Positions 31,999-36,576 of a DNA stretch of 36,576 bases are shown here, in pieces. The translations under genes and the position numbers were made by a program. Positions within the stretch are counted from its first letter, which is position 1; the number at the start of each line of letters is the position of its first letter. The DNA is taken from contig CANQUL010000008.1 in assembly GCA_947627015.1 (NCBI GenBank), positions 1-36,576 of the forward strand, read 5' to 3'. This DNA comes from an uncultured Clostridia bacterium (GTDB lineage Bacteria > Bacillota > Clostridia > Christensenellales > Borkfalkiaceae). A model generated the notes under the pieces. That model ran no database searches and was not told where the DNA came from. It saw only the letters and a list, made by a program, of their open reading frames with translations.

Positions 31999-33236
31999 AG
32001 GCGTGCATTTTCACCCTCGGGTGCAAGCTCAATGAGGCGGAGAGCGCCTCCATTCTCCGCGGACTCGCGGAGCGCGGCATCGAGGGGAAAACCGAACTGT
32101 GCGCGGCCGACCTCTATTTGCTCAACACCTGCGCCGTGACCGCCGAAGCCGAGCGCAAGAGCCGTCAGGCCGTCGCCCGCATGCGCAAGTTCAACCCCGC
32201 GGCGCCCGTCGTCGTGTTCGGGTGCGCCGCCCAGAGCCGTCCGCAGACCTTTTCGGAAAAGAACGGGGTCGTCTTTGTCACGGGAGCCGCGCACAAGGAC
32301 GCCGTCCTGCAATGGGTGGACGCCTATCTGAAAGGGGAGCCCGCGCCCTGTTCGGACTTCGGCCCGGAGCGCGCTTTTTGCGAATTACCCGCACCCATGT
32401 CCCAAAAAACGCGTACATGCCTCCGCGTACAGGACGGCTGCGACCGCTTCTGCTCGTACTGTCTCATTCCCTATCTGCGGGGAAGGAGCCGCTCGCGCAG
32501 CCTCGGGAGCATTCTCGAAGAGGCGCAGACCGCGGCCTCGCGTGAAATTGTTCTGACGGGGGTGGATCTCTCGTCGTGGCGGGAGGGGGACAAGGACCTC
32601 GCCGACCTCGTGCTCGCCTTAAAGGATGTGCCCGCGCGCATCCGTCTCGGCTCGCTCGAAGTCTCGGCTGTCACCGAACGGCTCCTCTCGGCGATGCGGT
32701 CGGTAAACGCGGCGCCGCACTTCCACCTGTCCCTCCAGAGCGGCTCGACGCGCGTCCTCAAAGCCATGAACCGCAAGTACACGCGTGAGGAATACCTTGC
32801 CGCCTGCGACAGGATCTATGCCGCCTTTCCCGACGCTGCCGTCACGACGGACATCATCGTGGGATTCCCTACCGAGACGGAGGAGGACTTTGCGGAGAGC
32901 CTCTCCATCGTCGGTGCGGCCGGCTTTTCGCGCGTGCACGCCTTTCCCTTTTCCGCGCGGGAGGGGACAAACGCGGCGCGCCTCAAGGACCTTTCCGCCG
33001 AAACAAAGCGGGCGCGCATGGAGCGCATGACGAAAGAGGCCGTCGCAGCCGAAGCGCGCTACCTCTCCCGCATGCTCGGGACCACGCGCACGGCGCTGTT
33101 CGAAGCGGACGGCGGATACACCGAAAACTATATCCGTGTCTATCATGAGACCGCCGAGGAGGGGGGCATGTACGAGGTCCGCCTCACAAAACCCTTCCGC
33201 GACGGCGCAGCCTGCGAGCTCATCCGCAAACTTTGA
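31995..33236 (+). CDS. mtaB: tRNA t6A37 methylthiotransferase (radical SAM)
   Basis: 413 residues. It converts N6-threonylcarbamoyladenosine at tRNA position 37 to the 2-methylthio derivative. The UPF0004 domain has Cys in GCKLNEAES, NTCAVT and FGCAAQSRP, which bind the auxiliary 4Fe-4S cluster. The radical SAM domain has CDRFCSYCLIPYLRGRSRSR with the CxxxCxxC triad. A TRAM-like C-terminal segment follows (about 345-413, ALFEADGGYTENYIRV). The Fe-S clusters and lack of oxygen protection fit an anaerobe. It is translationally coupled to rsmE, and hinT follows after 21 bases. Confidence 0.97.
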   Translation: MKACIFTLGCKLNEAESASILRGLAERGIEGKTELCAADLYLLNTCAVTAEAERKSRQAVARMRKFNPAAPVVVFGCAAQSRPQTFSEKNGVVFVTGAAHKDAVLQWVDAYLKGEPAPCSDFGPERAFCELPAPMSQKTRTCLRVQDGCDRFCSYCLIPYLRGRSRSRSLGSILEEAQTAASREIVLTGVDLSSWREGDKDLADLVLALKDVPARIRLGSLEVSAVTERLLSAMRSVNAAPHFHLSLQSGSTRVLKAMNRKYTREEYLAACDRIYAAFPDAAVTTDIIVGFPTETEEDFAESLSIVGAAGFSRVHAFPFSAREGTNAARLKDLSAETKRARMERMTKEAVAAEARYLSRMLGTTRTALFEADGGYTENYIRVYHETAEEGGMYEVRLTKPFRDGAACELIRKL

Positions 33237-33257
33237 AATTCATTTCGGGAGGATTTT

Positions 33258-33593
33258 ATGGAAACCTGTATTTTTTGCAAGATCGTAGCGGGGGAGATCC
33301 CTTCCGCCAAGGTGTACGAGGACGGGGAGATCGTCATCTTCAAGGACATCCACCCCATGGCGAAGGTGCACCTTCTCGTCGTGCCCAAGGATCACTATCG
33401 GACGGTGAAGGAGCTCACGCCCGAACGCGGGGAAGTGCTTGCGCGCGCCCTCAAAAAGGTCGCCGACCTCGCCCCCTCGCTGGGTCTCGGAAACGGCTTC
33501 CGCCTCGTCGTCAATCAGGGCGAAAGTGCGGGCCAAACGGTACCCCATCTGCACATTCATGTGCTCGGCGGCGAACCGCTCGGCTGGGAATGA
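33258..33593 (+). CDS. hinT: HIT-family nucleotide phosphoramidase/hydrolase (HinT-like)
   Basis: A 111-residue homodimeric purine nucleotide-binding protein. CIFCKIVAGEIPSAKVYED (CxxC near the N-terminus) and HLLVVPKDHY are family markers. The active-site triad motif is PHLHIHVLGG (HxHxH) near residue 97-105. HinT enzymes hydrolyse adenosine phosphoramidates and aminoacyl-AMP adducts. GGGAGG (about 33248-33253) precedes the ATG. The gene is likely the last of the prmA-rsmE-mtaB operon. Confidence 0.96.
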   Translation: METCIFCKIVAGEIPSAKVYEDGEIVIFKDIHPMAKVHLLVVPKDHYRTVKELTPERGEVLARALKKVADLAPSLGLGNGFRLVVNQGESAGQTVPHLHIHVLGGEPLGWE

Positions 33594-33621
33594 GAGGCTT
33601 TCCCTTCTTCGGGAGCCCGTC

Positions 33622-33665
33622 GGCATAAGGCCCCGCGCCCGATCGGGCATAAGGCCCCGCGCCCG
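33622..33665 (+). repeat. 20-bp direct tandem repeat, period 24
   Basis: GGCATAAGGCCCCGCGCCCG occurs at 33622-33641 and identically at 33646-33665, separated by ATCG. Confidence 0.95.
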
Positions 33666-33723
33666 CCGGGCCGTCCGGCGTAAAATCTGCATGCCCGTAT
33701 AAAATTCCGCACCGCGGTCGATA

Positions 33724-33757
33724 CTCCTTCCGGAAATTTCCCCGGGAGGAGTTTTTT
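33724..33757 (+). terminator. intrinsic terminator overlapping the Shine-Dalgarno of the next gene
   Basis: CTCCTTCCGG (33724-33733) pairs with CCGGGAGGAG (33742-33751) over 10 bp with one G-U, has an 8-base loop, and is followed by six T (33752-33757). The 3' arm contains GGGAGGAG, the only ribosome site for the ATG at 33759. In a transcript reading through from hinT, this fold would both terminate and hide the ribosome site. Confidence 0.85.
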
Positions 33758-33758
33758 G

Positions 33759-34181
33759 ATGCGGTTTTTGCGATCGGTCAAGGGTGTCGCGCTCATCGTG
33801 CTTGCGGTCTTATGCGCGCTGTTCGGCTGCCTGCTCCGCCGTCTGCCCGTATTCGAAGAGGGCGAATGTTACGAGTTCTACCGCGGGACGTCGTCGGCGG
33901 AGATCGTGCCGTCGGACTTCCCCGCGCGCGACAAACTGCTCCTCGGGCCCGTCCGCGGCGAGAGCGTGCGCTATGCGGGAGACAGGGCGGAAGAACTCAT
34001 CGGCCGCTTCCGTGCGACGCTTCTCTTTACGGAAGAAGCCGCAGGCGTCGTCAACTATTATCTCTATTCCCCCGCGCTCGGCGAGGCCGTACTGCTGCGC
34101 GGCATGCCCGTCAACCTGCACATCGCCGTGTCCGAACGGGGCACCGCGGCGGGGACGCCCCTCATCTTCGGCGGGTTCTGA
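33759..34181 (+). CDS. small membrane-anchored protein, possibly YwmB-like
   Basis: 140 residues. An N-terminal hydrophobic segment (about 8-27, VKGVALIVLAVLCALFGCL) should anchor or export the protein. A Cys in the hydrophobic end (FGCL) is a poor lipobox. The extracytoplasmic part ends in VNLHIAVSERGTAAGTPLIFGGF, which recalls the GTPII ending of YwmB-family proteins of sporulating Firmicutes. In Bacillus ywmB lies near spoIID and spoIIQ, and here a SpoIIQ-like gene follows. That link is an inference from memory of the family and is weak. ATG 33759 is one base after the T-run of a terminator whose 3' arm is the ribosome site. A TTG at 33756 is an alternative start. Confidence 0.7.
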   Translation: MRFLRSVKGVALIVLAVLCALFGCLLRRLPVFEEGECYEFYRGTSSAEIVPSDFPARDKLLLGPVRGESVRYAGDRAEELIGRFRATLLFTEEAAGVVNYYLYSPALGEAVLLRGMPVNLHIAVSERGTAAGTPLIFGGF

Positions 34182-34215
34182 CCTTCTTCGCTTTGAAAAA
34201 ATGTCGAGGGAAGAG

Positions 34216-34245
34216 GTATAAAACCGTTTCTCGCGGGCAAAGATT
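34216..34245 (+). promoter_or_regulatory. candidate sigma-F (forespore)-type promoter before the SpoIIQ-like gene
   Basis: GTATA (34216-34220) fits the sigma-F -35 (GYATA). A 15-bp spacer leads to GGCAAAGATT (34236-34245), which fits the -10 (GGYRAMAMWR) at 8 of 10 positions. No sigma-A promoter is visible in this 88-bp gap. spoIIQ of Bacillus is a classical sigma-F target, so position and pattern agree. Confidence 0.6.
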
Positions 34246-34269
34246 TACATACCATTTTCGGAGGACTGT

Positions 34270-34917
34270 ATGAAAGAAGAGACAAAAAGCAAAAAGAAAC
34301 TGATTTACTACATGATCTTCGGCATCTGCGCGCTTCTGCTCATCGCAGGCGTCGTGCTCACGGTGTACTTCGTGACGCAGACGGCTCCCACGGTGGACAA
34401 CCCGCCTCCCGTTGTCGACGATGACCCCAACCCCGACGATCCCGGCCCGGACGATCCCGGCCCCGGAAAGCCCGACGAGCCCACGGGCGGAGAGACCGTC
34501 GCCTTCGTGGCTCCCATCGACAGCAAGACTTACTCCGTGGAGTACAACACGCTCTACCACAATGAGACGCTCGGGTGGTGGTATTACCATCAGGCCGTCG
34601 ACTTTGCAGCCGACGCGGGCACCGAGGTCCGTGCCATGTCCGCGGGTACGGTCGAAGAAATCAGCTACAGCAAGGAGACGGGCAACCTCATCGTCATCCG
34701 TCATGCCGATGACGTCGTGTCGTCGTACCGATTCGTCGAGCCCGCCGAGAGCCTTGCCGTGGGGGCTGCGATCAAGGCGGGCGACAAGATTGGTGAGGTC
34801 GCCGAGGCGTACGGTGCGGAGGCATTCGACGGGGAACACCTTCATGTCGAGATGACCGTGAAGGGGGACTTTGTGGACCCGACGACCTACTTTGCGCCCG
34901 TCCTCGACGAGAAGTGA
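34270..34917 (+). CDS. SpoIIQ-like M23 (LytM) family protein
   Basis: 215 residues. A short basic cytoplasmic N-terminus is followed by one membrane helix (about 11-35), a low-complexity Asp/Pro/Gly linker (DDDPNPDDPGPDDPGPGKP), and an M23/LytM domain (about 75-210). Metal ligands appear intact: H107QAVD111 replaces the usual HxGxD, and H190LH192 is the HxH motif. The pattern of one helix, linker, an aromatic-rich YNTLYHNETLGWWYYH and a LytM domain is that of clostridial SpoIIQ. SpoIIQ is the forespore half of the SpoIIQ-SpoIIIAH channel, where the domain may or may not be an active peptidase. A generic M23 endopeptidase is the alternative. GGAGGA (34260-34265) precedes the ATG, and a sigma-F-like promoter supports the sporulation role. 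Confidence 0.8.
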   Translation: MKEETKSKKKLIYYMIFGICALLLIAGVVLTVYFVTQTAPTVDNPPPVVDDDPNPDDPGPDDPGPGKPDEPTGGETVAFVAPIDSKTYSVEYNTLYHNETLGWWYYHQAVDFAADAGTEVRAMSAGTVEEISYSKETGNLIVIRHADDVVSSYRFVEPAESLAVGAAIKAGDKIGEVAEAYGAEAFDGEHLHVEMTVKGDFVDPTTYFAPVLDEK

Positions 34918-34978
34918 TCGCGGGGGGATCCCCGGAACGCAGCGCAAGAGCTCCCGCGAGGGAAGCAAGCACAAACAG

Positions 34979-35008
34979 AGAGGAGCAGACCGCTTTGTCC
35001 GCTCCTCT
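34979..35008. terminator. hairpin between the SpoIIQ-like gene and the LRR protein gene
   Basis: AGAGGAGC (34979-34986) pairs with GCTCCTCT (35001-35008), with an inner GAC/GTC extension after one mismatch. Only weak T-rich sequence (TCTTG) follows. It directly adjoins repeat copy D, as the 2380 hairpin adjoins copy A. Confidence 0.5.
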
Positions 35009-35061
35009 TCTTGCTGTCCCTTGTAGGGAAAGTGGCGCGCAGCGCCGAAAGGGTTAAAAGG
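35009..35061 (+). repeat. dispersed intergenic repeat, copy D
   Basis: TTGCTGTCCC-TTGT-AGGGAAAGTGGC followed by CGAAAGGGTTAAAAGG matches the left part of copy A (2411-2463). The middle GGCCGAACGAAGTGAGG segment of A is replaced by GGCGCGCAGCGCC. It ends four bases before the stop codon of the convergent LRR gene. Confidence 0.8.
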
Positions 35062-35064
35062 CCA

Positions 35065-36576
35065 TTACGAATTTTTCTTGATCCACGGGGTGGGGAGGGA
35101 CGTTGCGGGGTCGTAGTGCCACCAATACTCGTTCTCCTGCCACTTGGCCTCGTCGGGTTCACCCTCGGAGAAGTAATACCGCGTAGCATTGAGGAGATAA
35201 CGGTGTTCAAAGTAGTCGTTGTCGATCTCGATCTCTTCCCAATCTTTCGCCGTTCCATTATAGTAAACCGTTTTCAGCTTGGGGCAGTCCTCGAACGCCC
35301 TATTTCTAATCGTAGTCACACTTGCGGGAATGTTAATACTTGTAAGAGAATAGCAACCCTCGAATGCACTAGCCCCAATCATAGTCAACGCACTGTTTTT
35401 CTCAAACTTTACAATTTCCAATGAACTGCAATCCTCAAATGTCGAAACGGAGAACCAGGTTATGTTTGCGGGAATAGTGATACTTTTCAGTTCACGGCAA
35501 CCCTGAAACGCATAAATACAGATTAAGGTCACGCTCCCGTCGTTCGGAATGATGCTACTCTTACACCCTGCCATCAGATACTTTCTCTCCGTATCGATGA
35601 TGCAGTTTCCGTCACTATGATAGACAGGATTGCCTTGTGCAACTTCAATTCTCTCAAGTGAATAGCAATACGCGAACACAGCATATCCGAGCGAGGTCAC
35701 ACTGTCGGGAATTGAAACGCTTGTAAATGCACCTCCTTCGAACGTACAATCTTTGATTTCCGTAACGCCGTTTGGAATATGCAGATCAGTCACCTCTTGC
35801 CCGTTCACATACAAGTGATGTGCATAATAAAGCGGATTGGCATGGCTTCCCACGCTGCGATCATTGAACTTTATTCTGCACCATGCCTCAAGATCGGAGA
35901 TGTACACCGCATTCAGCGAATCGCAACCCTTGAACGCATTCTCTCCGATCGAGGTCACACCGCTCCCGATTGTAATACTTTCAAGTCCGCTGTAATAGAA
36001 CGCAACATATCCGATCGAGATTACGCTATTGGGGATTTCGATACTTGTCAGTCCAGTACATTCAGAGAACGCCCAATCCCCAATCGAGGTCACGCTGTCT
36101 GGGATTTCGATACTTGTCAGTCCAGTACATCCATGGAACGCATCTTTCCCGATCGTGGTCACCGGTAGCCCCTTGTAGGTGCTTGGGATTGCGATTTCCG
36201 TATCGGAGCAAGCATCGTCAAGAGCGGTGATTCTATAGTGATCGTCGAGCAACTCGTATCGAACATGCAGTGCGTCGGTATATTCGATCGGTTCTTCGGT
36301 ATATCCGCAACGCGAACAGCTGGCGTGCGCAGAGTATCCGCTCTCCGAGCAAGTCGCCTCTTTTGCAGGGAACCACACTGTATCATGCCCGAGCTTTTGC
36401 TCTTTAATGACGACATTGAGCCGAGTCTCGCCGTTTATATCTTGGAAATTCAGCCCACAGCGATCGCAATGCCAGTGATGGATAACGCCGTCTTGTGTAC
36501 AGGTCGCATCGCTTGCATGTACTTCCTGCATGTTGTGCCCAAGCTTTTGCTCAACGACGGTTTCAAGTTGCGTCTC
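35065..36576 (-). CDS. leucine-rich-repeat (BspA-like) surface protein, 5' end beyond window
   Basis: At least 503 C-terminal residues of a larger protein. The frame is open to the window edge and the region before the first Met is already repeat sequence, so the real start lies outside. From the N-terminal side there are two Cys/His modules (HHWHCDRCGL and ASCSRCGYTEE) separated by EQKLGHD, which recurs near the edge as EQKLGHN. Then come at least six LRR_5 (BspA-type) repeats of the pattern AF.GC..L.SI.IP.SVT.IG, some degenerate. A C-terminal segment rich in Trp/Tyr (WQENEYWWHYDPATSLPTPW) ends the protein. Such proteins are secreted or surface-attached and often adhesive. No anchor is visible at this end. 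The gene is AT-richer than the surrounding chromosome. Confidence 0.88.
   Translation of the reverse strand, partial: ETQLETVVEQKLGHNMQEVHASDATCTQDGVIHHWHCDRCGLNFQDINGETRLNVVIKEQKLGHDTVWFPAKEATCSESGYSAHASCSRCGYTEEPIEYTDALHVRYELLDDHYRITALDDACSDTEIAIPSTYKGLPVTTIGKDAFHGCTGLTSIEIPDSVTSIGDWAFSECTGLTSIEIPNSVISIGYVAFYYSGLESITIGSGVTSIGENAFKGCDSLNAVYISDLEAWCRIKFNDRSVGSHANPLYYAHHLYVNGQEVTDLHIPNGVTEIKDCTFEGGAFTSVSIPDSVTSLGYAVFAYCYSLERIEVAQGNPVYHSDGNCIIDTERKYLMAGCKSSIIPNDGSVTLICIYAFQGCRELKSITIPANITWFSVSTFEDCSSLEIVKFEKNSALTMIGASAFEGCYSLTSINIPASVTTIRNRAFEDCPKLKTVYYNGTAKDWEEIEIDNDYFEHRYLLNATRYYFSEGEPDEAKWQENEYWWHYDPATSLPTPWIKKNS

Larger units (their letters stand above)
33594..33758 (+). promoter_or_regulatory. 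structured leader/intergenic region before the 33759 gene
   Basis: 165 bases rich in palindromes. A 20-bp direct repeat (33622-33641 and 33646-33665) is followed by GCCCGcCGGGC, then an AT-richer part with a TATAAA at 33698-33703, then the terminator hairpin at 33724-33757. GCCCGATCGGGC (33637-33648) is a perfect palindrome bridging the two repeats. It holds no recognisable promoter of high quality and matches no riboswitch class that I know. Confidence 0.5.

Noticed and set aside
33622..33665. CRISPR-like repeat
   Set aside because: There are only two copies with a 4-base gap, no spacers and no cas genes.
33697..33727. A sigma-E-like promoter (GTATAAA ... GATACTCC) before the 33759 gene
   Set aside because: Both boxes match the consensus only partly and the spacing is 16. 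Kept only as a hypothesis within the terminator finding.

Overview
The window is 36.6 kb of GC-rich bacterial chromosome whose gene content and order point to the Firmicutes, class Clostridia. The evidence is a ppdK gene, a prmA-rsmE-mtaB-hinT cluster, a maf-mreB pair, a T-box leader before pheST, a SpoIIQ-like gene and Gram-positive style lipoproteins. An uncultured, possibly gut, Clostridia or Christensenellales-type lineage is my guess. I see no rRNA, tRNA, transposase, phage gene or CRISPR array.

Layout. 1-2016 is the 3' two thirds of ppdK. A gene-poor stretch (2017-2640) follows, with a duplicated ppdK 3' end, several hairpins and a dispersed repeat. Next comes a small lower-GC island (2650-3714) with an XRE repressor and a divergent secreted protein that share an inverted-repeat operator. 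3929-4381 encodes a TerB-like protein. 4456-7011 (minus) is a P-type ATPase. 7197-10710 is a translation/repair operon: serS, a DEDDh exonuclease with a BRCT-like tail, and an rRNA m5C methyltransferase. On the minus strand are a pnuC-like gene (10700-11407) and a very large surface lipoprotein (11476-15318). A two-gene split TSUP permease (15532-16289), ppx/gppA, maf and mreB run on the plus strand to 19571, followed by a lipoprotein of mixed composition (19793-20572). The T-box-controlled pheST operon (20593-24330) comes next, then a tiny zinc-ribbon protein, a hemolysin III family protein, tex-azoreductase, a purine permease (minus), prmA-rsmE-mtaB-hinT, a membrane-anchored gene with a terminator over its ribosome site, a SpoIIQ-like gene with a sigma-F-like promoter, and the 3' end of a leucine-rich-repeat surface protein (minus).

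How the genes work together. Much of the window is translation machinery: two tRNA synthetases, three rRNA or ribosomal-protein methyltransferases, a tRNA methylthiotransferase and Tex. Genes within operons are commonly coupled by 4-bp ATGA/GTGA overlaps. Sigma-A-type promoters are clear in front of many units. prmA, and perhaps the zinc-ribbon gene, have exactly six bases between TATAAT and the start codon, which predicts leaderless transcripts.

The least ordinary parts are: (1) four copies of an intergenic repeat, each beside a lower-GC or surface-protein gene; (2) the XRE operator overlapping its promoter; (3) an intrinsic terminator at 33724-33757 whose 3' arm is the Shine-Dalgarno of the next gene; (4) a sigma-F-like promoter in front of the SpoIIQ-like gene; and (5) a lipoprotein that also carries a C-terminal membrane helix and charged tail. 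I did not find a clearly new multi-gene defence or metabolic system.
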